Part shown: piece after piece, positions 9,588 to 18,264 of the stretch
Layout of the letters: each line of letters starts with the position of its first letter
How positions within the stretch are numbered: position 1 is the stretch's first letter
Assembly (NCBI RefSeq): GCF_003318255.1
Contig: NZ_QOCF01000014.1
Location: 372,001-436,000, forward strand
Source of the DNA: Ruegeria sp. A3M17
GTDB taxonomy: Bacteria; Pseudomonadota; Alphaproteobacteria; Rhodobacterales; Rhodobacteraceae
Direction: 5' to 3'
DNA length: 64,000 nt
Program-made: the position numbers and the translations under genes
The notes under the pieces: model-generated
What the model was told of the DNA's origin: nothing
Database searches by the model: none
Seen by the model: the letters and a program-made list of their open reading frames with translations, nothing else

Positions 9588-10106
9588 ATGAAACGTTTTG
9601 CCCTGACTGTAGCTGCGGCACTGACCCTTGCCGCTCCGGCTTTTGCTGGTGACCAGTATATTGACGGCACCGGGTTCGCCGTATCCGGCTACGATGTCGT
9701 CGCCTACCGCGGTCTGGATCAGGTTGCGGTTGGTCAATCTCAGCCCGCACCTGTACGCGGTCGTGCAGATATCACCGCGGAATACAATGGTGCCACTTGG
9801 GCATTCTCGTCTGAAGAGAACCGCGACAAATTTCAGGAGAACCCAGCCTTCTACGCACCGCAATATGACGGACATTGCGCTTATGGTGTGTCGAAGGGCG
9901 GCAAAGTCCCTGCGAACCCGAATCTGTGGCGCATCGTCGATGACAAGCTTTATCTGAACATCACCGATGTCGTCGTCGGTTTCTGGGAAGAAGATGTGCC
10001 CGGCAATATCAACCTCGCCGAAGGCAACTGGCCGGGGATCGAACCCGATGGCGCATCCTCCAGCGTGATCCCGAAATTTACCTCGGACGGCCCGGTTACA
10101 AAATAA
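9588..10106 (+). CDS. Secreted YHS domain protein
   Basis: A 172-residue exported protein. Residues 1-20 form a Sec signal peptide ending AFA, with cleavage predicted before Gly-Asp. A YHS-like domain fills the middle (GYDVVAYR near 34, then YNGATWAFSSEENRDKF and YAPQYDGHCAYGVSKG). YHS domains often bind metals and accompany copper or mercury proteins; here one Cys and several His could be ligands, which is inference. The ATG at 9588 is chosen over an upstream in-frame start because it opens the signal peptide. A near-perfect terminator follows, so this is a single-gene unit. Confidence 0.85.
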   Translation: MKRFALTVAAALTLAAPAFAGDQYIDGTGFAVSGYDVVAYRGLDQVAVGQSQPAPVRGRADITAEYNGATWAFSSEENRDKFQENPAFYAPQYDGHCAYGVSKGGKVPANPNLWRIVDDKLYLNITDVVVGFWEEDVPGNINLAEGNWPGIEPDGASSSVIPKFTSDGPVTK

Positions 10107-10124
10107 GTGGCCACTCACCAAGTC

Positions 10125-10155
10125 AAAGCCCGGCTCATTTCAGCCGGGCTTTTTT
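10125..10155. terminator. Bidirectional intrinsic terminator
   Basis: Eleven-bp stem AAAGCCCGGCT / AGCCGGGCTTT with a 6-nt loop and a T-run on the plus strand. It ends one base before the J-domain gene's stop codon and serves both convergent genes. Confidence 0.9.
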
Positions 10156-10156
10156 G

Positions 10157-10807
10157 TCAATGCGCAAACGAGAATTCGTCCCGCATCTGCTGATTGGCAT
10201 CAAACCTGATTCGAACGCTTTTGGCCCCGGGGAACGTACGCGCGATAATGGCATCGGGCACAACAACCTCGCCGCCGCCAGAGTCGTTGGACTGGAAATT
10301 CAGCACCTCGGTTTCCGTCTGGCGTGAGCTTGCCAAAACCGATGTCGGCAATGCCACGCGGTTTGCACCTTCATAGACCGGCGTTGAGACAAAGAATGTC
10401 ACATGGCGTCCAAAGAACCCGACGGCATCGGGCACATGGTCCGACTTGCACATCAGCTCAGACTCCGGCGTTTCGACCTCGTCCGATCGGTCCGGCAACG
10501 CTGTGTTCAGCAGGGCGCGGCATGCGTTGATGTCGGCGGTTTCCAGTGTAAGGATACGACGGCGCAGTTTCGGACGTCGGGGTTTTCCGGACCCAACACC
10601 CTTTCCTGCCAGCCCTTCCTTGCGCAAAAAATCATATGCATCTTTAGCGCGGGTAAATCCGGAACTATCGCCCTCGGCCTGGTCTGGATGACCATGGAAC
10701 GCAATGTCCCGCCAAGCGCTTCTGATGTCGTCCGAACTGGCGTTTTGATCCAACCCCAAAGCATACAGTGCTTCTGTGCGGGCTTTGATCTTCTCAACAG
10801 TTTCCAT
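10157..10807 (-). CDS. J-domain (DnaJ-like) protein
   Basis: A 216-residue protein with an N-terminal J domain at about residues 12-65, including the invariant HPD triad at 40-42 that stimulates DnaK ATPase. There is no Gly/Phe region, zinc domain or DnaJ C-terminal domain, so it is not the general chaperone DnaJ. The C-terminal 150 residues match nothing I recognise; they are beta-rich in appearance and probably confer partner specificity. It is read leftward as a single gene downstream of metF after 177 bp. Confidence 0.75.
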   Translation of the reverse strand: METVEKIKARTEALYALGLDQNASSDDIRSAWRDIAFHGHPDQAEGDSSGFTRAKDAYDFLRKEGLAGKGVGSGKPRRPKLRRRILTLETADINACRALLNTALPDRSDEVETPESELMCKSDHVPDAVGFFGRHVTFFVSTPVYEGANRVALPTSVLASSRQTETEVLNFQSNDSGGGEVVVPDAIIARTFPGAKSVRIRFDANQQMRDEFSFAH

Positions 10808-10868
10808 AACCCAATTTACTCATAACAAAATACAAAAACGTCACTGCTTCAGTTTGAGCAGGACGGTG

Positions 10869-10881
10869 AATTTGTCAAATT
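10869..10881. promoter_or_regulatory. Short palindrome upstream of the J-domain gene
   Basis: AATTTG-T-CAAATT, a perfect 6-1-6 dyad about 60 bp upstream of the J-domain start. It is a possible operator, with no identified regulator. Confidence 0.25.
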
Positions 10882-10906
10882 TCACGCAAAATTGAAGTTC
10901 TTACGG

Positions 10907-10937
10907 GAACAATTGCAACGCGTCGCGGCAATTGTTC
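10907..10937. terminator. Hairpin downstream of metF
   Basis: Perfect 10-bp inverted repeat GAACAATTGC / GCAATTGTTC with an 11-nt GC-rich loop, about 50 bp past the metF stop. No T-run follows on the minus strand, so it may be a mRNA 3'-end structure or a protein-binding dyad rather than an intrinsic terminator. Confidence 0.4.
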
Positions 10938-10984
10938 TTAGTTTCTTTCCTGGCAGTGGAATACTGTCTTTTAGGCCGACCCGG

Positions 10985-11851
10985 TTAGGCTACGTTTTGC
11001 AGATCAGCCTTCGGCGTGATGCCAAGGGCAAAGCACACGTCACGCGTCAATTCCGGCCGGTTCAACGTGTAGAAATGCAGCTTGTCCACGCCCCCGTCGA
11101 TCAGGTCCGAGCACAACTCGGTACACAATGCAGTGGCCAGCAAATCCTCACGGTCATCGCGCACGGCCTTTTCAAACGCCTGCTCGACCCATTGGGGAAT
11201 GCGCGTGCCGCATCGTTTGGCGAAATTGCGTGCGCCCTTCCAGTTCTCGATCGGCAGAATGCCGGGCACAATAGGCTTGTCGATGCCTGCTTTTTCGCAG
11301 GCGTCCCGGAACCGAAAAAACGTCTCGGCCTCAAAAAAGAACTGGGTCAGGGCCTCATCTGCGCCTGCATCCAGTTTGGCTTTGAGCCAATCAATATCGG
11401 TGCGGGCGTTTTGTGCCTCGGGGTGAATGTCAGGGTAAGCACCGACGCGAATGTTGAACATCTCGGTCTCAGCCAGGGCCGAGATCAGTTCAACCGAGTT
11501 GGCAAAACCGTCGGGGTGCGGTTGGAACCGGTTCTGACCAGCAGGCGGATCGCCGCGCAGTGCCACGATGTCCTGAACACCTGCCCGCGCGAAGGTATCC
11601 GCAATTTCCAGCGTTTCCTGGCGCGAGGCATCAACACATGTCAAATGCGCGGCAACTGGTAAGCCTGACGATTTGTGCAGGGTCGCCACCGCATCGCGTG
11701 TCAGTTCCCGCGTTGTGCCACCCGCACCATAAGTGACTGAGACAAAGCGCGGCTCTAACGGGGCCAGAGTCTGGACCGTGTCCCAAAGACGAAACGAGGC
11801 TTCGAGCGTCTTGGGCGGAAAGAACTCGAATGAAATTTCTGGCTTGGTCAT
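10985..11851 (-). CDS. metF: Methylenetetrahydrofolate reductase
   Basis: A 288-residue flavoenzyme that reduces 5,10-methylene-THF to 5-methyl-THF, the methyl donor for methionine synthesis. The family opening EISFEFFPPKT holds the catalytic Glu region, and FVSVTYGAGGTTRE is the conserved second motif. HLTCVDASR, IVALRGDPP and the QFFFEAE stretch follow in order as parts of the TIM barrel. The ATG at 11851 is chosen; an upstream extension would overlap the divergent regulator. The metR-like LysR gene is divergent, with only about 95 bp between the start codons, which suggests methionine/homocysteine control. Confidence 0.95.
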   Translation of the reverse strand: MTKPEISFEFFPPKTLEASFRLWDTVQTLAPLEPRFVSVTYGAGGTTRELTRDAVATLHKSSGLPVAAHLTCVDASRQETLEIADTFARAGVQDIVALRGDPPAGQNRFQPHPDGFANSVELISALAETEMFNIRVGAYPDIHPEAQNARTDIDWLKAKLDAGADEALTQFFFEAETFFRFRDACEKAGIDKPIVPGILPIENWKGARNFAKRCGTRIPQWVEQAFEKAVRDDREDLLATALCTELCSDLIDGGVDKLHFYTLNRPELTRDVCFALGITPKADLQNVA

Positions 11852-11900
11852 CACGGCCTCATTTGATTGGTACAAGGACCTTGTGCCAGTTTGGGCAATG

Positions 11901-11913
11901 TGAGACAAACTCA
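11901..11913. promoter_or_regulatory. Candidate LysR/MetR operator between metF and metR
   Basis: TGAG-ACAAA-CTCA, a perfect 4-5-4 dyad in the divergent intergenic region. Its geometry matches the MetR consensus TGAA-N5-TTCA and the general LysR T-N11-A motif. It probably serves both genes. Confidence 0.5.
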
Positions 11914-11945
11914 TATTATTCAAGAACAACATGAGTATCACTGTA

Positions 11946-12851
11946 ATGCACATTGAATTCCGCCACCTGCGCACGATCAAGGCGATCCACGAATGCGGTG
12001 GGCTTGCCCGTGCGGCGGATCAACTGAACATCACCCAATCCGCGCTGAGCCATCAGATCAAAGGGTTAGAGGAACAGGCGGGGGTTGAATTGTTCCTGCG
12101 CCGGTCCAAGCCGATGAAACTGTCGGCGGCCGGGCTGCGGCTGCTACGGTTGGCCGAACAGATATTGCCGCAAGTGCAGGCCACACAACAGGAATTCACG
12201 TCGCTTCGGGATGGGCGCACGGGGCGGATGCATATCGCGATCGAATGTCACGCCTGTTTCGAATGGCTGTTCCCGGTGCTTGAATCTTTCCGGAAATCCT
12301 GGGGTGATGTGGATGTCGATATCCGCCCGGGTTTGGCATTTGACGCCCTGCCAGCACTGCAAAAAGAAGAGGTGGATCTGGTCGTTTCGTCCGACCCAGA
12401 AGACCTGCCCGGCATCGAGTTCATTGAACTGTTTGATTATGACGCCGTTTTTGTCGCTGCATCATCCCACCCTTTGGCTCAGAAGGACTTCATCGAGGCC
12501 GAGGATTTCCGTGGTCAGACACTGATTACCTATCCGGTGGAGCGCACCCGGCTAGATGTGTTCAGCCAGTTGCTGATACCCGCGCGGGTCGAACCGGCCG
12601 CGATCCGGCAGGTTGAATTGACTGCAGTGATCCTTTTGCTTGTCGCGTCGAACCGCGGTGTTTCGGTGCTGCCTGACTGGGTTGTGCGCGAAGTGAAGTA
12701 CAATTCCGACTACGTCACCCGCCCCCTGACCAAGGACGGCATCACCCGCAGGCTTTACGCGGCAGTGCGCAGCGAGGATCTGAAAAAACCTTTCGTGCAA
12801 GAGCTGATTCAGCTGGCCGAAACCGAAGCGCGCAAGCTGCAAGCGCAATAG
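11946..12851 (+). CDS. metR: LysR family regulator, MetR-like
   Basis: A 301-residue LysR-type transcription factor. The winged helix-turn-helix is at about residues 3-62 (ARAADQLNITQSALSHQIKGLE). The effector-binding periplasmic-binding-like domain spans about 90-295. The N-terminal form HIEFRHLRTIKAI and the divergent metF neighbour both point to MetR, which activates methionine genes with homocysteine as co-effector. Two in-frame starts exist, 11931 and 11946. I prefer the second because LysR proteins normally begin right at the HTH; neither has a clear ribosome site. Confidence 0.83.
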   Translation: MHIEFRHLRTIKAIHECGGLARAADQLNITQSALSHQIKGLEEQAGVELFLRRSKPMKLSAAGLRLLRLAEQILPQVQATQQEFTSLRDGRTGRMHIAIECHACFEWLFPVLESFRKSWGDVDVDIRPGLAFDALPALQKEEVDLVVSSDPEDLPGIEFIELFDYDAVFVAASSHPLAQKDFIEAEDFRGQTLITYPVERTRLDVFSQLLIPARVEPAAIRQVELTAVILLLVASNRGVSVLPDWVVREVKYNSDYVTRPLTKDGITRRLYAAVRSEDLKKPFVQELIQLAETEARKLQAQ

Positions 12852-12947
12852 GCAAAAAACGCGGATCTGGTATGCGCATCATTCCTCTTGGCAAGGGAGC
12901 TTTGCATCAGTATACGCGCGGTTTGACCGGACAGGAGCCTTTGGACA

Positions 12948-13733
12948 ATGGTTGGCAGTGCAAACCTCAACATCATGATCAAAGCCGCGCGTAAGGCGGG
13001 GCGTTCTTTGGTCAAGGATTTCCGTGAAGTCGAGAACCTTCAGGTTTCGATGAAAGGCGCAGGCGACTTTGTGTCCAAAGCTGACATTGCTGCCGAGGCG
13101 ATCCTGAAAGAGGAACTGCTGGGCGCGCGTCCGACCTACGGCTGGCTGGCCGAAGAGGGTGGCGTGATCGAGGGCGAAGACCCGACCCGCCGCTGGATCG
13201 TCGACCCGCTGGACGGCACCACGAACTTCTTGCACGGCCTGCCGCACTGGGCGATCTCAATTGCGTTGGAACACAAGGGTAAGATCGTGGCTGGCGTAAT
13301 CTATGACGCCGCCAAGGATGAGATGTTCTTTGCCGAGAAAGGCGAGGGCGCTTGGATGAACGACATGCGTATCCGCGTGTCGGGCCGTCATCGGATGATC
13401 GAGTCGATTTTCTCGACCGGCCTGCCTTTTGGTGGCCGTTCGGACCTGCCTGCGACCCTGCAGGATCTGGCGCGTCTGATGCCTGCTTGTGCCGGTGTGC
13501 GCCGTTGGGGTGCCGCCGCGCTGGACATGGCTTATGTGGCAGCGGGGCGTTACGAAGGCTTTTGGGAGCGTCGCCTGAATTCCTGGGATGTGGCCGCCGG
13601 GATTATCATCGTCCAAGAAGCGGGCGGATTTGTTCAGGCGCTAAACCCTGAAGGCAACGTTTTGGAAGACGGTGAAGTGATCTGTTCGAACGAGCCGATT
13701 TTCGACCAGTTTTCCAAGGTGATCCGAGGCTAA
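12948..13733 (+). CDS. suhB: Inositol monophosphatase family protein (SuhB-like)
   Basis: A 261-residue Mg2+-dependent, lithium-sensitive-type phosphatase of the FIG superfamily. Metal-binding motifs are the Glu-Glu pair in WLAEEGG near 69, DPLDGTTNFLHG near 85-96, and WDVAAGIIIVQEAGG near 210-224. It would hydrolyse myo-inositol-1-phosphate or related sugar phosphates; SuhB also has a transcription-related role in E. coli, unproven here. A CAGGAG ribosome site precedes the ATG. A terminator shared with bhcD follows the gene. Confidence 0.92.
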   Translation: MVGSANLNIMIKAARKAGRSLVKDFREVENLQVSMKGAGDFVSKADIAAEAILKEELLGARPTYGWLAEEGGVIEGEDPTRRWIVDPLDGTTNFLHGLPHWAISIALEHKGKIVAGVIYDAAKDEMFFAEKGEGAWMNDMRIRVSGRHRMIESIFSTGLPFGGRSDLPATLQDLARLMPACAGVRRWGAAALDMAYVAAGRYEGFWERRLNSWDVAAGIIIVQEAGGFVQALNPEGNVLEDGEVICSNEPIFDQFSKVIRG

Positions 13734-13754
13734 TCAGCCATATAGCAATTCCGT

Positions 13755-13784
13755 AAGCGCGCCCCGATTGAGGCGCGCTTTTTT
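13755..13784. terminator. Bidirectional intrinsic terminator between suhB and bhcD
   Basis: Nine-bp stem AAGCGCGCC / GGCGCGCTT, 8-nt loop, then a T-run on the plus strand. It ends suhB and lies at the bhcABCD operon end. Confidence 0.85.
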
Positions 13785-13788
13785 GTTT

Positions 13789-14772
13789 TCAGAGGGTAGC
13801 GCGTTGCGCCAGACCTGCTTCGTCCGCCAACCGCGCGGCGACGGATGCCACGGCGAGGTCCTGTAGCCCCACGCCAGTGCCGTCGAAGAGGGTGATCTCG
13901 TCCTCGTTGCTCCGCCCGGGATGATCGCCGTTGATGACCGCACCAATTGGGGTGATCTGTGTTTCGGTCAAAGTGCCGTTTCCTATAGCGTGCTGCGCCT
14001 CGCCAATCGTCGCGGATTGGGCGACCTCGTCGGTGAAAACGGTGGCCGAGGCGACCAGCGCGGGATCGACCTCCATCTTGCCTTTCGTGTCTGTGCCCAT
14101 ACAGGCCAGATGCGTACCGGGTTTGATCCAGTCTTTCATCAATAGCGGCTCGAACGCCGAGGTGATGGTGATGATGACATCCGATTGGGCACCCAGCTCT
14201 TGTTGACTGACGGCTTCAAACTCCAGTCCGATTTCTTCGGCGACAGCCGCCAAACGGGGAAGCATGTCGGGATGCGGGTTCCAGGCGACAACTTTTTCAA
14301 AGTCCCGCTGTTCCGTGGCGGCGCGTAGCTGGAAGGCCGATTGATGTCCGGCGCCAACCATGCCCAGCACTTTGGCGTCTTTTCGGGCAAGATGTGCGAT
14401 GGAAACCGCTGATGAAGCCGCTGTTCGCACGGCCGTTAGGTAGTTGCCACCCACCAATGCCGAAAGCCGCCCCGTGTCGGGATCGAACAGAAACACCGTG
14501 GATTGGTGATTGGTTAGTCCCTGTTCGGCATTGCCCGGCCAATAGCCGCCGGACTTCACCCCAAGTACCTGACCATCCCGGTCGAACCCGGATTTGAACC
14601 CATACAGTGCATCGGCATAACCCAGCGCCTCGCGAACAACCGGAAAGTTCCGTGCTCCACCGCTGGCCATCGCACCAAACACGGATTGCACCGCATCAAA
14701 GGCCTGTTGGCGGCCCACCAGCTGTTCGCACAGGTCTTCGCCTACTATCAGCAGGCTATCTTGAGTGGTCAT
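13789..14772 (-). CDS. bhcD: Iminosuccinate reductase BhcD (ornithine cyclodeaminase fold)
   Basis: A 327-residue member of the ornithine cyclodeaminase/mu-crystallin family. In the beta-hydroxyaspartate cycle BhcD reduces iminosuccinate with NADH to L-aspartate, regenerating the amino donor for BhcA. A Rossmann motif, GMVGAGHQS, is at 137-145. The family Arg/Lys substrate-binding region is around SGFDRDGQVLGVKSGGYWPGN. The ATG at 14772 has a GAGGG ribosome site 5 nt upstream; an earlier ATG at 14784 overlaps the bhcC stop and lacks one. Sequence alone would allow an ornithine cyclodeaminase-like enzyme; the gene order bhcA-B-C-D with divergent bhcR decides the call. Confidence 0.9.
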   Translation of the reverse strand: MTTQDSLLIVGEDLCEQLVGRQQAFDAVQSVFGAMASGGARNFPVVREALGYADALYGFKSGFDRDGQVLGVKSGGYWPGNAEQGLTNHQSTVFLFDPDTGRLSALVGGNYLTAVRTAASSAVSIAHLARKDAKVLGMVGAGHQSAFQLRAATEQRDFEKVVAWNPHPDMLPRLAAVAEEIGLEFEAVSQQELGAQSDVIITITSAFEPLLMKDWIKPGTHLACMGTDTKGKMEVDPALVASATVFTDEVAQSATIGEAQHAIGNGTLTETQITPIGAVINGDHPGRSNEDEITLFDGTGVGLQDLAVASVAARLADEAGLAQRATL

Positions 14773-14783
14773 AGCATCCCTCA

Positions 14784-15947
14784 TCAATAAGCCTTTCCGC
14801 GGGCCGACACGGGCCACAGAGCCTCAACCTTGCCGCCGCGTACGCCGACATACCAATCGTGGACGTTGCAGGTGGGATCACAGTGGCCGGGCACAAGCCG
14901 CAGCTTGTCGTTCACCTTCAAAACGCCGTCGGGGTCGCCAATGACACCGTGCTCGTCCGAACATTTGAGGTATTCCACATCGTCGCGCCCAAAGATGAAG
15001 GGCAGGCCGCTATCGACCGATTGCGCCTTGAGGCCGGCGTCGCAGATGGCCTTGTCAGTCTTGGCATGGCTCATCACGCTGGTCAGAATGAACAGCGCGT
15101 TTTCCCATTCACCCTGATCGATCCGCTTGCCGTTCTCGTCCAGAATGCGCCCATAATCCGCATCCATGAAAGCGTAGGATCCGCACTGCAGCTCGTTGTA
15201 AACGCCTGAATTGCTCTCGAAGTAGTACGATCCTGTGCCACCACCCGAAACCAGTTCGCAGTCGATGCCTTCGGCCTTCAAACCGTCAACCGCGTCTTTG
15301 ACCATGGCGATGGCTGTATCGAGCTTCTCTTTGCGCGCCTCATAGGTGTCGAGGTGCTGCATTGCGCCCTGATAGGCCTGAATGCCGGTAAATTTCAGGT
15401 TGGGCGCTGCGTTGACTGCCTTCGCGATATCGACAACGGCTTGGGTCGAGGTCACGCCGCACCGGCCTGCGCCGCAGTCTATTTCCACAAAGACTTCAAG
15501 TTCTGTGCCGTGATCGACAGCGGCTTTCGACAGGTCGGCGACATTGTCGATATCGTCTACGCACACAATAGTGCGCGCGCCCAATTTTGGCAGCTGCGCC
15601 AACCGGTCGATCTTGGCCGGGTCGCGGACCTGGTTCGACACGAGGACATCCTTGATGCCGCCCCGCGCGAATACCTCAGCCTCAGATACCTTTTGACAGC
15701 AGACGCCAACCGCACCGCCGAGCTGTTCTTGTAGCTTGGCGACGTCGACGGACTTGTGCATCTTGCCGTGCACGCGGTGGCGCATACCGTGGGCCTTCGC
15801 ATAATCGCCCATCTTCTTGATGTTCCACTCCAGCGCATCGAGGTCCAGGATCAGGCAAGGGGTCTGGATTTCGCTTTCATCCATGCCGATGGCGGCGGGG
15901 ATGTCGAACCCGACTTCCAGCTCTTTGATGTTTACAGGTTTGTTCAT
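14784..15947 (-). CDS. bhcC: Beta-hydroxyaspartate aldolase BhcC (D-threonine aldolase-like)
   Basis: A 387-residue PLP enzyme of the D-threonine aldolase / D-serine dehydratase-like fold type III family. BhcC condenses glycine with a second glyoxylate to form (2R,3S)-beta-hydroxyaspartate. The PLP lysine is K62 in RVHGKMHK. The C-terminal metal site is in VPGHCDPTCN, the His-Cys-Asp arrangement that binds a divalent cation. VSGGGTGSYYFES is the PLP phosphate region. The AAGGAGGAACGAC ribosome site before the ATG at 15947 is near ideal, so the 55-residue upstream extension is discarded. Neighbours are 11 bp away on both sides. Confidence 0.93.
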   Translation of the reverse strand: MNKPVNIKELEVGFDIPAAIGMDESEIQTPCLILDLDALEWNIKKMGDYAKAHGMRHRVHGKMHKSVDVAKLQEQLGGAVGVCCQKVSEAEVFARGGIKDVLVSNQVRDPAKIDRLAQLPKLGARTIVCVDDIDNVADLSKAAVDHGTELEVFVEIDCGAGRCGVTSTQAVVDIAKAVNAAPNLKFTGIQAYQGAMQHLDTYEARKEKLDTAIAMVKDAVDGLKAEGIDCELVSGGGTGSYYFESNSGVYNELQCGSYAFMDADYGRILDENGKRIDQGEWENALFILTSVMSHAKTDKAICDAGLKAQSVDSGLPFIFGRDDVEYLKCSDEHGVIGDPDGVLKVNDKLRLVPGHCDPTCNVHDWYVGVRGGKVEALWPVSARGKAY

Positions 15948-15958
15948 GTCGTTCCTCC

Positions 15959-16930
15959 TTACCCTTTCAGCCAGGGCAGTTTGTCCAGATCTACGTTGCC
16001 GCCGGTGATGATCACGCCGACGCGCTTGCCACGGAATACGTCTGGGTTCTTGAGTATGGTTGCCAGAGGCACGGCCGATGACGGCTCCATCACGACGCGC
16101 AGGTATTTCCACGTCAGCTTCATCGCTTCGATGATTTCGGCATCAGAAGCGGTGAAAATGTCGGTCACGTTTCGGGACACGAAGTGCCACGTGTTCTCTT
16201 TCAGCGGCACCAGTAGTCCGTCGGCTATCGTTTTTGGCGCATCATCGGCGATGATGTGGCCTGCTTTGAAGGACCGATATGCGTCGTCCGCCTGTTCTGG
16301 CTCGGCGGCATAGATCGCAGTATCGGAGGCCAGGTTCGAAACCGTCAGGCACGTGCCCGAGACCATGCCTCCGCCTCCGATCGGGGCGATGACCGCATCC
16401 ACTCCGTCTGTCTGTTCCAACATTTCGGTCGAGCAGGTGGCCTGACCCGCAATGACGCGCGGGTCGTTATATGGGTGCACGAACTCTCCGCCTGTTCTGG
16501 CCTGCACTTCGGCAAAGGTCGCCTCGCGGGATGAGGTTGACGGCTCGCACTCCGTGATCGTCCCGCCATAACGGCGCACGGCGTCCTTCTTGGCTTGCGG
16601 CGCAGTGCGCGGCATCACCACGTTACAGGGAATACCCCGCCGTCCGGCGGCATAAGACAGGGACAAGGCGTGGTTGCCACTGGAGTGTGTGCAAACACCC
16701 TTGGTCGCCATATCATCACTCAGGCCGAAAACCGCATTGCTCGCACCGCGTACTTTGAACGCACCGGCCTCTTGAAAGTTCTCGCATTTAAAGAACAGTT
16801 GCGCTCCGGTCAGATCGTTCAAGTAGTCCGACACCATGATCGGGGTGCGCCGGATGAAGGGTTTAATCCGTTCATGCGCAGCGCGCATATCGTCGATTGT
16901 CAGATCGGCTGCGGGGATGTGATCCAGCAT
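15959..16930 (-). CDS. bhcB: Beta-hydroxyaspartate dehydratase BhcB (threonine dehydratase-like)
   Basis: A 323-residue fold type II PLP enzyme related to serine racemase and threonine dehydratase. BhcB eliminates water from beta-hydroxyaspartate to give iminosuccinate. The PLP lysine is K59 in FKVRGASNA, HSSGNHALSLSYAA is the cofactor region, and the phosphate-binding glycine loop is PIGGGGMVSGT near 180-190. Two start codons lie 6 nt apart; the second (16930) is chosen because GGAGG then stands 6 nt upstream, whereas for the first the ribosome site touches the ATG. It is third in a tightly spaced operon order relative to the end gene bhcD. Confidence 0.93.
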   Translation of the reverse strand: MLDHIPAADLTIDDMRAAHERIKPFIRRTPIMVSDYLNDLTGAQLFFKCENFQEAGAFKVRGASNAVFGLSDDMATKGVCTHSSGNHALSLSYAAGRRGIPCNVVMPRTAPQAKKDAVRRYGGTITECEPSTSSREATFAEVQARTGGEFVHPYNDPRVIAGQATCSTEMLEQTDGVDAVIAPIGGGGMVSGTCLTVSNLASDTAIYAAEPEQADDAYRSFKAGHIIADDAPKTIADGLLVPLKENTWHFVSRNVTDIFTASDAEIIEAMKLTWKYLRVVMEPSSAVPLATILKNPDVFRGKRVGVIITGGNVDLDKLPWLKG

Positions 16931-16941
16931 TGCCATCCTCC

Positions 16942-18132
16942 TCAGGCTGCGGCCTGGGCGCGGTCAGATGGGCCGGTGCGATAGTAATCCTGCGCCGCCG
17001 CGACCCCGCTACCCAAAGTGATCGGATAGTTCAGATCGGCCATCGCCATCTCGATTGTGCTAAGGCCGGACAGAACCATCACATCCGTCAGACTGCCCAG
17101 ATGGCCGATGCGGAACGCCTTACCATTCAGTTGACCCAGTCCAATACCAAAGGACACGCCATAGGCGTTGAACGCGTGGTCAGTGAGTGTGTTGCTATCA
17201 TACCCGTCGGGCACGTAGATCGCGCTGACAGTGTCAGAATACAGATCGGGCGATTGCGCGACCAGTTTCAGCCCCCAGGCGTCAACGGCGCGGCGCACAC
17301 CTTCGGCCAGTCGGAAATGCCGGGCATAAACGTTCTCAAGCCCTTCTTCGAACAGCATCTTGAGGCTTTCGCGCATGCCGTAGATCAGTTGCAGCGGCGG
17401 AGTATAGGGAAACCCGCCCGATGCGTTGGCCGCCATCATGTCATCGAAGTCAAAGAAGGTACGCGGCAGCTTGGCGCTCTTCATCGCGTCCTGTGCCTTT
17501 GGGCTGACGCACAGAATTGCCATGCCGGTCGCCAGCATAAACCCTTTTTGCGACCCCGATACAGCGATATCGACGCCCCAAGCGTCAAAGTCGAACGGCA
17601 TCGAGGCCAGAGAACTAACGCAATCGACAAACAGCATCGCGGGATGGTTTTCAGCATCCATCGCTTGGCGAACCGCGGCGATGTCCGAACGCACCCCGGT
17701 GGCCGTTTCGTTGTGGGTCACCAGAACAGCGCGGATTTCATGCGCGGTATCATCGGCCAACGCGGCCTGAAACTGATCAGCGGGTGCGCCGGTGCCCCAA
17801 GGGCATTCGACGATCTGAACGTCCAGCCCATGACGCTCGCACAGGTCGATCCAGCGATGGCTGAACACGCCATAGCGCGCAACCAGAACCTTGTCGCCGG
17901 GGTTAAGTGTGTTGGTAACGGCTGCTTCCCACCCGCCGGTGCCACTGGATGGGAAGGTCACGATCTGACCGGTCGTGGTACCGAACACCTTTTTTGTGTC
18001 CTCAAGGACAGGTGCAAAGGTTTCGACAAAATCCGGCGCGCGGTGATCCTGCGTTTGGACCTGCATGGCAAGACGCAACCGGTCTGGAATGTTGGTTGGG
18101 CCGGGTATGAAAACCGGGTTTTGGTTGGACAT
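16942..18132 (-). CDS. bhcA: Aspartate-glyoxylate aminotransferase BhcA
   Basis: A 396-residue class V PLP aminotransferase, closely related to serine-glyoxylate aminotransferases. BhcA moves the amino group of L-aspartate to glyoxylate, yielding glycine and oxaloacetate, the entry and exit step of the beta-hydroxyaspartate cycle. The PLP lysine is K196 in SGSQKGFM. The N-terminal FIPGPTNIP and the SSGTGGWEAA phosphate loop are family hallmarks. The ATG at 18132 has GGAGG 8 nt upstream. As first gene of the operon it faces bhcR across 190 bp. Without the neighbours it would be called a serine-glyoxylate aminotransferase. Confidence 0.93.
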   Translation of the reverse strand: MSNQNPVFIPGPTNIPDRLRLAMQVQTQDHRAPDFVETFAPVLEDTKKVFGTTTGQIVTFPSSGTGGWEAAVTNTLNPGDKVLVARYGVFSHRWIDLCERHGLDVQIVECPWGTGAPADQFQAALADDTAHEIRAVLVTHNETATGVRSDIAAVRQAMDAENHPAMLFVDCVSSLASMPFDFDAWGVDIAVSGSQKGFMLATGMAILCVSPKAQDAMKSAKLPRTFFDFDDMMAANASGGFPYTPPLQLIYGMRESLKMLFEEGLENVYARHFRLAEGVRRAVDAWGLKLVAQSPDLYSDTVSAIYVPDGYDSNTLTDHAFNAYGVSFGIGLGQLNGKAFRIGHLGSLTDVMVLSGLSTIEMAMADLNYPITLGSGVAAAQDYYRTGPSDRAQAAA

Positions 18133-18193
18133 CTGTAATTCCTCCGCTTTGAATGTAAGTGTCCGGGAAAACCTCTCGGTGTGCAATTTTCTT

Positions 18194-18206
18194 GAAAAAT
18201 ATTTTC
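18194..18206. promoter_or_regulatory. AT-rich dyad in the bhcA-bhcR intergenic region
   Basis: GAAAA-ATA-TTTTC, a perfect 5-3-5 inverted repeat about 62 bp upstream of bhcA, in an AT-rich tract unlike the surrounding DNA. It is probably part of the bhcA promoter or an operator half. Confidence 0.35.
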
Positions 18207-18264
18207 ATTTTCGCGATTAAATACTTAAAGCGCTGTATATATGCGGTTTTTCGTTTTTCATTTT

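Noticed and set aside
16897..18138. 413-residue plus-strand open frame opposite bhcA
   Set aside because: A shadow of the GC-rich codon pattern: no domain, no ribosome site, and bhcA on the minus strand has all its motifs.
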